Source of the DNA: JACROF01 sp964598995
GTDB lineage: Bacteria > Patescibacteriota > Microgenomatia > Levybacterales > UBA12049
DNA: 21,824 bases
Reading direction: 5' to 3'
Assembly (NCBI GenBank): GCA_964598995.1
Contig: CAZRDR010000057.1
Span: 1-21,824, forward strand
Positions 15,595 to 21,824 of this stretch are shown here, piece after piece. Numbering within the stretch: position 1 is the first letter of the stretch; each line of letters begins with the position of its first letter. Both the position numbers and the translations under genes were made by a program. The notes under the pieces were generated by a model. It was not told the DNA's origin, did not search any database, and saw nothing but the letters and a program-made list of their open reading frames with translations.

Positions 15595-16317
15595 ATGAGT
15601 GATGAAGAACGAACTACCAGTGGCCACGGCCACGCTACTTTCCTCTCCGGAATTCTCGTTGGTATCCTGATTGCCTTACTTTTTACAACCAAACGCGGCC
15701 GCCAGCTCCTAAAAGTCATCTCAGATGAAGGCATAGGTAAATTTAATAAGTGGGAAGACCTCCTGACACTTCTTGAGGATCAGCTCGCCGGCAGTATGCG
15801 AGATGAAGAGCCGGTCATGGGTGAGGATTTAAAAGAAGAAGTAAAAGAGATCAAAGCTCCCCATTCGGCAAGCTCAGGGCAAGCTACGAAGTCTGAGAAA
15901 AAAGAAGTCCTTCGGCAGGCTCAGGATGAAAAAAAGTTTGAAGAAGAAGATCAAGAAGTAGAGAAGGCTTTGGAGGATAAAAGGGGTGACTCCTCGCCAG
16001 ACAATCCTTTGCGAGGTGTCTCCCCTGTAGATGAGAAAGTTGAATCAACCATCGTTGAGAAGATCGAGGAAAAAGTAAAAGAAGTCGAAGCCTTGGCAGA
16101 CGAATTAAGAGAAGTTAAAGAAGCAATCGTTGAGAAAGTCGAAGAGGCGAGAGAGGAAGCTCGCGAAGAAGCCAAAGCTGAGGAGACAGTCGAGGAAGAC
16201 CTCCCACTTCATAAAGCCGTCGAGCCAGAAGATCCTTCGGCAAGCTCAGGACAAGAGAATGAAGAACCTAAGAAAAAATCCCGCAGACTCTTCAAAGGCA
16301 TCCGCAGAAAGTCATAA
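15595..16317 (+). CDS. YtxH-like protein expanded by in-frame REP-like repeats
   Basis: The first 60 residues look like YtxH: a Gly-containing hydrophobic segment (about 15-32, FLSGILVGILIALLFT) followed by TKRGRQLLK and a helix. The rest, to residue 240, is a highly charged Glu/Lys region with long predicted coiled coil (about 140-195). Three copies of a 22-bp DNA repeat and one 43-bp hairpin element are embedded in this part and translated without frameshift. They give SASSGQ twice, LRQAQDE once, and RGDSSPDNPLRG once. The Shine-Dalgarno AAGGAG lies 11 nt before the ATG. The C-terminus is strongly basic (KKKSRRLFKGIRRKS). YtxH proteins are usually around 100-150 residues, so the charged tail is an expansion. 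Function is unknown; an envelope-associated structural role is a guess. Confidence 0.65.
   Translation: MSDEERTTSGHGHATFLSGILVGILIALLFTTKRGRQLLKVISDEGIGKFNKWEDLLTLLEDQLAGSMRDEEPVMGEDLKEEVKEIKAPHSASSGQATKSEKKEVLRQAQDEKKFEEEDQEVEKALEDKRGDSSPDNPLRGVSPVDEKVESTIVEKIEEKVKEVEALADELREVKEAIVEKVEEAREEAREEAKAEETVEEDLPLHKAVEPEDPSASSGQENEEPKKKSRRLFKGIRRKS
15862..15883 (+). repeat. REP-like dispersed repeat, copy 1
   Basis: A 22-bp unit with core TTCGGCAAGCTCAGGG, inside the YtxH-like gene and read as SASSGQ. It differs from copy 3 at two positions. Confidence 0.75.
15909..15930 (+). repeat. REP-like dispersed repeat, copy 2
   Basis: Core CCTTCGGCAGGCTCAGGA; same strand as copy 1 but read in a different phase, as LRQAQDE. 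This unit resembles the repeat dispersed in many bacterial genomes whose other common form is CCTTCGACAAGCTCAGGA. Confidence 0.75.
15983..16025 (+). repeat. Imperfect palindrome (REP-like hairpin) inside a gene
   Basis: Left arm GGGGTGACTCCTCGC (15983-15997), 13-nt loop, right arm GCGAGGTGTCTCCCC (16011-16025). Thirteen of fifteen positions pair; the two exceptions are T-T. It is translated as RGDSSPDNPLRGVSP within the YtxH-like protein. Confidence 0.8.
16234..16255 (+). repeat. REP-like dispersed repeat, copy 3
   Basis: Core CCTTCGGCAAGCTCAGGAC, read as PSASSGQ, in the same phase as copy 1 and about 370 bp from it. Confidence 0.75.
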
Positions 16318-16333
16318 TTATATTCCTTTATTC

Positions 16334-16361
16334 TTGACATTATTTTACTCATCAATATACA
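16334..16361 (+). promoter_or_regulatory. Promoter of the pilin-domain membrane gene, leaderless
   Basis: Perfect TTGACA (16334-16339), 16-nt spacer, TATACA (16356-16361), ATG at 16371 after 9 nt. TACACT (16358-16363) at 18 nt spacing and 7 nt from the ATG is an equal alternative. Confidence 0.65.
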
Positions 16362-16370
16362 CTGACTAAG

Positions 16371-17210
16371 ATGGGAACAATAATTCTTTTTCTTCTTCAA
16401 CCATTTAGTTATTTCTATGTTTGGAACCATAAAAACAAACATTATCTTTTCTCTAAATTACTGAGAGCAAATGGTGTCATGACACTAGCTAGCTTAGGGC
16501 TTTTTTATCTTTGGATTCAGAACCTAAACACTACTAAGGACCAAGAGCTGTATCAAGCAATGCAATCTAATCTACCCTTGACGCTTATTATAGGAATTTG
16601 CATGCTTGCACTCATTTCTATAGTCATCGGGTTCATCATTAAGGGTAAGAAGGTTAGCGAAAAACTGATGGTACTCTGTGTGGTTTTTTCTATTTTACTA
16701 CCATACACATTAAAAGAGTTACTAACTTTTTATACATACACAACGCTTAAGGTGATTACCAGCGATCTGAAACACATAAATAATTATGATGAGGATTTCG
16801 GGAAACCGTTATCACCTGATGTCCAGTCACGATATCCCAACACATTATCAAAACAGGAGATCATCTCAATGCGTACGAGAGACAACCTAAGAAAGACAAA
16901 TTTGAATCAAATAATGCAATCATTAGTGAAATATAGAAGATCGACAGGCCATCTTCCATCGGAGATTACAAGTGATTGGAAATCAATATCTAATACAGGA
17001 GTTGGCCTTTGTAGTTACCTTATTCCCATTTATATCAATAACATTCCTAATGACCCGTCTACTTACGATGATCTAAGTAATTCGTCTGTTCAAACTTGTA
17101 TAAAACCTTATGATACTGGTTATCAGGTACGGGTTAATACTGTAACTAATAAACTTGAGTTATCAGCTCCAAAAGTTGAAGCAGAGAATCAACTCTTAAT
17201 AACTGAATAA
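16371..17210 (+). CDS. Multi-pass membrane protein with pilin-like C-terminal domain
   Basis: A 279-residue protein that I cannot assign to a named family. Hydrophobic segments at about 3-18, 35-51, 68-90 and 98-117 suggest three to four membrane passes. The soluble C-terminal part (about 165-270) has the order of features seen in the globular half of type IV pilin/GspG-like proteins: a helix with RDNLRKTNLNQIMQSLVKYR, then G-H-L-P, a Trp, LIPIYINNIPNDPS, and a final strand YQVRVNTVTNKLEL. Cys214 and Cys243 could form a disulphide. Normally such a domain follows a single cleavable N-terminal helix (the prepilin GF-x-L-x-E motif), which is absent here. Its codon and base use look more AT-rich than its neighbours. 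It has its own promoter and ends 30 nt from the convergent mltG. Confidence 0.6.
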   Translation: MGTIILFLLQPFSYFYVWNHKNKHYLFSKLLRANGVMTLASLGLFYLWIQNLNTTKDQELYQAMQSNLPLTLIIGICMLALISIVIGFIIKGKKVSEKLMVLCVVFSILLPYTLKELLTFYTYTTLKVITSDLKHINNYDEDFGKPLSPDVQSRYPNTLSKQEIISMRTRDNLRKTNLNQIMQSLVKYRRSTGHLPSEITSDWKSISNTGVGLCSYLIPIYINNIPNDPSTYDDLSNSSVQTCIKPYDTGYQVRVNTVTNKLELSAPKVEAENQLLITE

Positions 17211-17240
17211 CCCCTATTGTCTCTGCGGATTTATTATGAT

Positions 17241-18194
17241 CTACAGCCCGTACTTGTGGATGTTGGCTTCGTGTTCTGCGTTCGTTTTGGCATAGTGATT
17301 TACGCCATTTTTATCAGTAATGTAATAGAGATAGTCAGTATCATCTGGATTAGCGGCTGCTTTTATAGCATTTATTCCAGGATTCGCGATAGGCGCAGGC
17401 GGGAGGCCAGCATTTACATACGTGTTATATGGTGAAGCGATTTTGAGATCCTGAAAAGTAAGGTCTTTTTTCCACCACGTCTTCTCGTATTGGTCGTAGC
17501 CTAAGGCATATTGTACGGTAGCATCGATCTGAAGCGGCATGCCTATGTCCAGGCGATTATGAATGACACTTGAGATCTTAGGCAGATCTTCTGCATGTCG
17601 TCCTTCACGCTCGATAAGGGAGGCAAGGGTTACGATCTGAGCTTGGGTTAGGTTCGTCTTATTAATTGTTACTTCTTTGTATCGTTGATCGAAGGTATCA
17701 GTCAGCGTCTTAACTACTGTCTGAAGTGTGGCGTTATGCGGGATGAGGTAGGTATCTGGGAAGAGATAGCCCTCGTGCTTAACGAGTTCCTGCTCCCATG
17801 AATCATCATAATCAGGCAACTTATCCTTCATGATAGCTGCTATTTCCTCAGCCCTTTTTCCTTCAGGGATCGTGACCCAGACATCCTCGACGCCTTTGGT
17901 CAGACGGATTGCAATCTGCTGACTGCTAAGTGCAGGTGAGAGACGATAGTCACCAGCTTGAATTTTTTTGTCATAGCCATTTTGACGAGCCATGATCTCA
18001 AACACCAGACTATTTTTGATCAGTCCTTGGCTCTTTAGATCTCTGGCAATTGCTTTAAGACCTGCACCTTGGGGCACGACGAACATGACCTCATTGCGAT
18101 TAAGAGTATTTACTGCAGCGAGGCTGGACGTCCACCACAGGAGTCCAACGATGATCACCGCTAATATGATGAGTACTGGTACAAATTTACGCAT
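17241..18194 (-). CDS. mltG: Endolytic murein transglycosylase MltG (YceG-like)
   Basis: Inner-membrane enzyme that cuts nascent peptidoglycan strands and limits glycan length. The 317 residues comprise one N-terminal membrane segment (4-23), a LysM-like region (about 33-100), and the catalytic YceG domain. The catalytic Glu is E195 in LASLIERE, aligned with E. coli Glu218. Other family blocks are SSVIHNRLDIGMPLQIDATV, SPYNTYVNAGLPPAPIANPG and AIKAAANP. A longer frame begins at 18278, but its first 28 residues lie within the AMP phosphorylase gene and are basic and unlike the family. The ATG at 18194 overlaps the upstream stop as ATGCGTAA (8 bp), which indicates termination-reinitiation. No Shine-Dalgarno is visible. 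It is the last gene of the minus-strand operon. Confidence 0.95.
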   Translation of the reverse strand: MRKFVPVLIILAVIIVGLLWWTSSLAAVNTLNRNEVMFVVPQGAGLKAIARDLKSQGLIKNSLVFEIMARQNGYDKKIQAGDYRLSPALSSQQIAIRLTKGVEDVWVTIPEGKRAEEIAAIMKDKLPDYDDSWEQELVKHEGYLFPDTYLIPHNATLQTVVKTLTDTFDQRYKEVTINKTNLTQAQIVTLASLIEREGRHAEDLPKISSVIHNRLDIGMPLQIDATVQYALGYDQYEKTWWKKDLTFQDLKIASPYNTYVNAGLPPAPIANPGINAIKAAANPDDTDYLYYITDKNGVNHYAKTNAEHEANIHKYGL

Positions 18195-19461
18195 AGTAGA
18201 GGAGCGGGAAGTGAGTCGTCGATTCCTTTGCCTCTTTAAGAAGATATTCATTGGTCGTGTAAAGTGTGTAGAGCGCATGGCCTTTGGTTACTTTCTCACC
18301 GATTTTCTTATCCAGATAAATGCCTGCCTTATGGTTACTCGGTGCACCTAGTATTTTAGCAATAACTGTCGCATTTTTGCTATTGATTTTCTTGACAGTT
18401 CCGTCTTTTTTGGCAATTACCTGGAAAGAATATTTACCAGGATGGAGTGATGAACTCTTAACGTCTGGGTCTCCGTCCTGAGCCTTAATAATTTCCATCA
18501 TCTTTTTATGCGCCTGACCAGTCGCTAAGAGTGACCGAGCCCATTCGTGACCTCCGCCGAAATCTTTTTTAATTTTTTCCTGAAGAGATTTTGGACTGTC
18601 CTCAAGACAAAGATTAAGGAGTGTCCCAGCGAGGTTAAGCGCGCGTTCCTCAAGGTCAAAAGGACGATTAGGAGCTTGCTCCAGAACTAAAAGTGACTCA
18701 CGTACTTCTAAGAGCGGCCCGATACCGCGTCCGGCTGGTTCATCGGTCTTATGCGTGAGGACTCTGAGCTTGATCTTGAACTTTTTAGCGAGACGTTCAA
18801 ATTTATCTTTAAGAAGTTCTGCGTCTTTTTCGTTATGGACCTTTACCATCTCACCAAAAGGCAGATCGATGACGACGTGGTTACTGCCGAAGGCTATTTT
18901 TTTAGCCATGATCGAGACGAGAATCTTATCAAAACTCTCAAAGGAGAGAGGCTCCTCGACTTTGATGATGACATCATCAGCTGGTGCTAAGTTAAAGCTG
19001 CCTCCCCAGACAATACAGCCATTAGTTTTTTCAACGATCTTATAAATTTGTTCTTTGGCGAACTCGACTTTGGCCAGTACTTCCATGTCATCAGCCGTTC
19101 CGCCAGGAGTGGTGATAGCTCGACTTGAGGACTTAGGGATCTGAAAGCCAGCAGCTGCGACGATCGGGATGACGATTAGTGTCGTTCGAGTTCCTGGCAC
19201 TCCACCGATTGAGTGCTTATCTGCGACGATGCCTTTGAAATGGAGCTGCTCGCCAGTCTCGACCATGGCCTTGGTCAGATAGTAGAGTTCTTGTTCACTA
19301 AAGCCTTTGGAGTAGCCAGAAGCAGCAAAGTAGGTAGTGAGGACATCGCCTAATTTCTTCTGCGAGATCTGATCCATGATGGCATAGATCTCTTTATAAT
19401 TAAGTTCTTTACCAACGAGTTTTTTTTGAATGGCCTCCATGGCCTGGGTCATTTCATCCAT
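18187..19461 (-). CDS. AMP phosphorylase-type nucleoside phosphorylase, short form
   Basis: Member of the thymidine/AMP phosphorylase family that splits a (deoxy)nucleoside or nucleoside monophosphate with phosphate. The 424-residue sequence follows the archaeal AMP phosphorylase pattern rather than E. coli DeoA: DKHSIGGVPG (81-90, where DeoA has DKHSTGGVGD), SSSRAITTPGGTADDMEVL, WGGSFNLAPADD, and the C-terminal GAPSNHKAGIYL and KKIGEKVTKG. Archaeal AMP phosphorylases carry about 80 extra N-terminal residues, which are missing; the frame upstream of this Met is closed by TAG two codons earlier. A strong Shine-Dalgarno (GGAGGCGGAGGC, 19471-19482) precedes the start. AMP phosphorylase feeds ribose-1,5-bisphosphate to the type II/III RuBisCO salvage pathway in some CPR and archaea; no isomerase or RuBisCO gene is in this window. 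The substrate is therefore unproven. Confidence 0.86.
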   Translation of the reverse strand: MDEMTQAMEAIQKKLVGKELNYKEIYAIMDQISQKKLGDVLTTYFAASGYSKGFSEQELYYLTKAMVETGEQLHFKGIVADKHSIGGVPGTRTTLIVIPIVAAAGFQIPKSSSRAITTPGGTADDMEVLAKVEFAKEQIYKIVEKTNGCIVWGGSFNLAPADDVIIKVEEPLSFESFDKILVSIMAKKIAFGSNHVVIDLPFGEMVKVHNEKDAELLKDKFERLAKKFKIKLRVLTHKTDEPAGRGIGPLLEVRESLLVLEQAPNRPFDLEERALNLAGTLLNLCLEDSPKSLQEKIKKDFGGGHEWARSLLATGQAHKKMMEIIKAQDGDPDVKSSSLHPGKYSFQVIAKKDGTVKKINSKNATVIAKILGAPSNHKAGIYLDKKIGEKVTKGHALYTLYTTNEYLLKEAKESTTHFPLLYYA

Positions 19462-19464
19462 ACT

Positions 19465-19614
19465 CTAGTAGCCTCCGCCTCCTTTTATCTCTTCCATCGC
19501 GAGACGGAAAAAGGTCTTGATAAGGTTTAAAATGAAATAAATTCCTCCATTGATTATCCGATACACTGTCGGCCAGATAGCCTTCAAATAAGCTAGTAAT
19601 CTCTCTTTATTCAT
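19465..19614 (-). CDS. Small (49-residue) membrane-associated protein
   Basis: A 49-codon frame: start MNKERLLAYLKAIWP, a hydrophobic/amphipathic stretch at about 10-40 (including NGGIYFILNLIKTFF), and a C-terminal KGGGGY. Its ATG overlaps the sortase TGA as ATGA (4 bp). Its TAG is followed after 3 nt by the AMP phosphorylase ATG in the same frame. The Gly-rich end is encoded by the same bases that form the Shine-Dalgarno of the next gene. Exact packing between two genes and one likely membrane helix support a real gene; the family is not recognised. It may peripherally associate with the membrane or belong with the sortase or envelope protein. Confidence 0.65.
   Translation of the reverse strand: MNKERLLAYLKAIWPTVYRIINGGIYFILNLIKTFFRLAMEEIKGGGGY
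19471..19482 (-). promoter_or_regulatory. Strong Shine-Dalgarno of the AMP phosphorylase gene
   Basis: On the minus strand GGAGGCGGAGGC, which contains GGAGG twice; the copy nearest the start ends 10 nt before the ATG at 19461. It overlaps the last codons of the 49-residue gene and confirms the phosphorylase start. Confidence 0.75.
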
Positions 19615-20363
19615 TGTGTTGGGGCCTGTTGCGTTGTCTCAGGCTTGACGATACGAGCGTGTATGAGTAACCGTCTCCAGGTCGTACCAGGAGGGGTACA
19701 AGTTACTAGTATAAGATAATTGTCGTCATAATTCTGTGTGAAAAATGACGTATCTAATGGACTCGTGATAGTAATGCTATAGATTTTATAGGTATAACTC
19801 AAGTTATCGACCTGAATATCTATCTCATCACCTACTTCAAGAGTATGTGCATAAGCTAAGACGGTATCATAGTCACCTTGTTTAAATAATTGCGGCAGCG
19901 TCGAGTGGCCAAAGATTACAGCTGTGCCTTTACTCGGTGGGACTGCCGTACCGCCATATTGTACTAAGTGATGCGAGAGGTCGGTATCAACGGTCGAGAC
20001 ATCCAGATTGGTTAACTTTAACTTCGGTATGCTGAGCGTGTAATGCGTGACAGCGACATCGGTGTGGGCCTGCTGGATGCTTGGGTACCAGTTCTTGGCG
20101 TCAGTATAATCAACTCCTGCTAAGGTCTCAGCTGTTGACTGGAGGAGGTCTCTGAATGAGTCAGAGTTCAGCATAGTTGCTTGCGGGATGGGCGCTGCTA
20201 ATTTTTGCTGGGCAAAGACAGGCTGAAGATAGAGCTGAAATGAGAGAAGCGGGAAGGAAAAGTAAGCTACCATCAACAGTCCAAAAATACACATAAGCAA
20301 CCCAAACAAACGGGCAATTTTACGTTTTAACAGCGGATTTTTCTTCGTGTAGACCTTAGTCAT
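19611..20363 (-). CDS. Sortase (class D/E-like transpeptidase)
   Basis: Membrane-anchored cysteine transpeptidase. The 250 residues have a basic N-terminus, one membrane segment (about 19-42), a linker, and the sortase beta barrel. The catalytic triad is visible: H153 in FGHST, C222 in LVTCTPPGT, and R231 in WRRLLIHAR. The TLxTC-like motif is LVTC. A start 10 codons upstream (GTG at 20393) is possible, but the ATG at 20363 overlaps the upstream stop as ATGACTAA (8 bp), the same arrangement as at mltG. No LPXTG-like sorting signal was seen in any complete protein in the window, so its substrates are elsewhere or use another motif. The neighbouring envelope protein makes a surface-assembly role likely. 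Confidence 0.92.
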   Translation of the reverse strand: MTKVYTKKNPLLKRKIARLFGLLMCIFGLLMVAYFSFPLLSFQLYLQPVFAQQKLAAPIPQATMLNSDSFRDLLQSTAETLAGVDYTDAKNWYPSIQQAHTDVAVTHYTLSIPKLKLTNLDVSTVDTDLSHHLVQYGGTAVPPSKGTAVIFGHSTLPQLFKQGDYDTVLAYAHTLEVGDEIDIQVDNLSYTYKIYSITITSPLDTSFFTQNYDDNYLILVTCTPPGTTWRRLLIHARIVKPETTQQAPTQ

Positions 20364-21824
20364 TCGTCTGCTCAACCAAGGTGATGTGATCACTAAACCG
20401 TGGGAGTAGCTTAGGCAGGCGAGGAAGCGAAGGTGAGAGAGTAAGTTCAGCTGAGCTTACTTGATGGAGAGATTTGAGATACGTCGTCGCATCAGCAAAT
20501 GACTTGCCGGTTAAGTTCTTTACGATGTCCTCGTTATTAAGCTTTGGCAGGAGTCCAGCGTTCATACTGAGTGTTGCTGTCGCTTGGTTATTTTTACCCG
20601 CCTTAACATCGGTCAGCTGTGTGGTGATGCCCTTATCTGAAAGGGAAAGATCCTGTTCATACTTCCCTTTGAGAGTTGCTTCAGCTAGCTGCTTAAGATC
20701 ATCAGTACTGTAGGAAAGCGTTGTGAAAGTCATCGTTCCTTTGAGGGTTACTTTCTTTGCCTCATCCCCGACGTTATTATCAAGTGACTTTTTCGTAAGC
20801 TCAGTACTCGTAAATATTGGCAAGAGTTCCTGGCCATTGCCTGCTTTGCCTTTAAGGGCGTCTTTAGCTTCACCCTGGAGCTGATTGGTGAGATCGGAAG
20901 TCAGCTTATCTATATCTTTTTTGGCAACGACAGTGACTGTTTTTTTATATCCGCCTGAGAACGCACTGTCATTTTTAGCGGCAATGATGTTCGTACTCGT
21001 GCCTGATAGTTCAAATTTAGTACCCGAGGGAAGATTGTATTCACTTCCTATATTTTTGGCTGTCACAGTAACTGTAGCGGTGCCTGGTTTGGAGGAGATT
21101 GCGTCCCCAGATGCTGAGGCTACACTCACATCTTTATCGACGATGAAATCGAGATCATTACTCGAGGTCACGGTGCTTCCACCGGAGATCGTTTTCTTAC
21201 TGTCACTATTGTTATAAAACGTTAGTGTTCCTTTAGCTTTTTCTCCGACATCTTTAGTACCAGTCGCATCGGCTGTGGCACTGCCATCGATTGAGGTGTC
21301 GACTTCTTTCGCAGCTAAGATTTTTTGGGAGAGGTCATTACCAGAATCAGTGCGAAGCGTAATATCAGTTGAGTTATCAATCTTCTTAGCATCCATATGA
21401 AGAGTTACTGTCGCTTTCACACTGGTGAGGTAGAAAATACCAAGTGCTATAAGCAGTACGACTACGACTGGAATTGCGAGTAGCTTTTTATTTCCACCAA
21501 GACTCATACCAGGAACTGAAGGGAGCTTAAGATTTGCAAATAATCCTGTTACTGTTCCCATGATGTCGGTAAAGAAAGAGGAGCCTTCTTCAGTGTCCAT
21601 ATCATTATCAGATTCATCAATACGACTTCTCGTAGGTCTGTCGAAATTATGCGGTACGTAATCTGATGTGCCGCCAAAGGTAGACTTGGCTACGTCATCT
21701 GGCATTGCAGCTGCAGGTTTGTGTGGGGTGACTGAGGTGATGTCCTGATCCATGACAAAGCCGAAGTTTTCTCCGCCTTTAACAGGGAGCTCAGTATCAG
21801 CTGCTTCCTCGGATGCTTCGTCAG
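20356..21824 (-). CDS. Baseplate J-like envelope protein; 5' end off window
   Basis: A single-pass membrane protein; 489 codons are visible and the frame is open to the right edge. The stretch before the first internal Met (21753) is acidic and continuous with what follows (DEASEEAADTELPVKGG), so the true start lies outside. The order is an acidic, probably cytoplasmic N-terminal region, one membrane segment (about 21405-21490, KKLLAIPVVVVLLIALGIFY), and then a long Ser/Thr/Lys-rich beta domain. The blocks KGTLTFYNNSDSKKTISGG, a T-V-T-V-T-A-K-N-I-G-S-E-Y-N-L run, and a final KSFADATTYLKSLHQV resemble proteins annotated 'baseplate J/gp47-like' in CPR genomes. It is not a phage protein here: no other phage gene is present. 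It overlaps the sortase by 8 bp and may be handled with it. Confidence 0.75.
   Translation of the reverse strand, partial: DEASEEAADTELPVKGGENFGFVMDQDITSVTPHKPAAAMPDDVAKSTFGGTSDYVPHNFDRPTRSRIDESDNDMDTEEGSSFFTDIMGTVTGLFANLKLPSVPGMSLGGNKKLLAIPVVVVLLIALGIFYLTSVKATVTLHMDAKKIDNSTDITLRTDSGNDLSQKILAAKEVDTSIDGSATADATGTKDVGEKAKGTLTFYNNSDSKKTISGGSTVTSSNDLDFIVDKDVSVASASGDAISSKPGTATVTVTAKNIGSEYNLPSGTKFELSGTSTNIIAAKNDSAFSGGYKKTVTVVAKKDIDKLTSDLTNQLQGEAKDALKGKAGNGQELLPIFTSTELTKKSLDNNVGDEAKKVTLKGTMTFTTLSYSTDDLKQLAEATLKGKYEQDLSLSDKGITTQLTDVKAGKNNQATATLSMNAGLLPKLNNEDIVKNLTGKSFADATTYLKSLHQVSSAELTLSPSLPRLPKLLPRFSDHITLVEQTND

Noticed and set aside
17211..17240. Bidirectional terminator between the convergent genes.
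   Set aside because: Only 30 nt and no stable stem with a T-run could be found.
18195..18278. Longer MltG start adding 28 basic residues.
   Set aside because: It overlaps the AMP phosphorylase by 92 bp and places charged residues before the membrane anchor; the 8-bp ATGCGTAA overlap start fits the operon pattern.
20356..21824. Prophage or contractile-tail system, because of the baseplate J-like domain.
   Set aside because: No sheath, tube, spike, terminase or integrase is present; this domain is common in CPR envelope proteins and the neighbours are sortase and MltG.
1..21824. Alternative genetic code (TGA as Gly), as in some CPR lineages.
   Set aside because: The sortase gene ends in TGA exactly at an overlap with the next start, and all other frames are complete without reading TGA.

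Overview
The window reads as a piece of a Candidate Phyla Radiation (Patescibacteria) chromosome, probably near Microgenomates. This is inferred from a very short IF2 with no N-terminal region, AMP-phosphorylase-type nucleoside salvage, a baseplate-J-like envelope protein next to a sortase, small anchored proteins, and dispersed REP-like repeats translated inside a gene. The genetic code is standard: TAA and TAG stops dominate, one gene ends in TGA, and no gene needs TGA read as an amino acid. I could not run any search, so the lineage is a judgement from gene content.

Left and middle part (1-16317, all + strand). A Clp/HSP100 ATPase runs in from the left edge and is followed by an anchored von Willebrand A protein. 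Then comes the ancient bacterial translation/RNA-decay cluster: nusA, infB, a degenerate DHH protein in the place of nrnA, an inserted anchored protein, rpsO, pnp, a Lon-type ATPase without protease domain, RNase J, ftsK, a RodZ-like HTH protein, and a YtxG/YtxH-like pair. The usual rbfA, truB and ribF are absent from their expected places. Several proteins here look altered at residues that define their family: Clp pore loop, DHH catalytic Asp/His, loss of the Lon protease domain, RNase J motif C His, and IF2 G2/G4. Several also carry low-complexity tails: NusA acidic, DHH Q/P/R-rich, PNPase G/R-rich.

Right part. A + strand gene (16371-17210) joins a multi-pass membrane region to what looks like a pilin-type soluble domain. 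It converges on a tightly packed minus-strand operon (21824 to 17241): baseplate-J-like envelope protein (5' end off the window), sortase, a 49-residue small protein, AMP phosphorylase, and MltG. Neighbours overlap by 4-8 bp or lie 3 bp apart, which suggests translational coupling.

Regulation. Most transcription units start with a sigma70-like promoter whose -10 box ends only 6-9 nt before the start codon, implying leaderless or near-leaderless mRNAs. Some internal genes instead have Shine-Dalgarno sequences (ytxH, AMP phosphorylase). This pattern also moves three start codons downstream of the longest reading frame (RNase J and FtsK by promoter position; MltG by overlap). No intergenic gap exceeds 300 bases and I saw no convincing intrinsic terminator or tRNA, rRNA or CRISPR.
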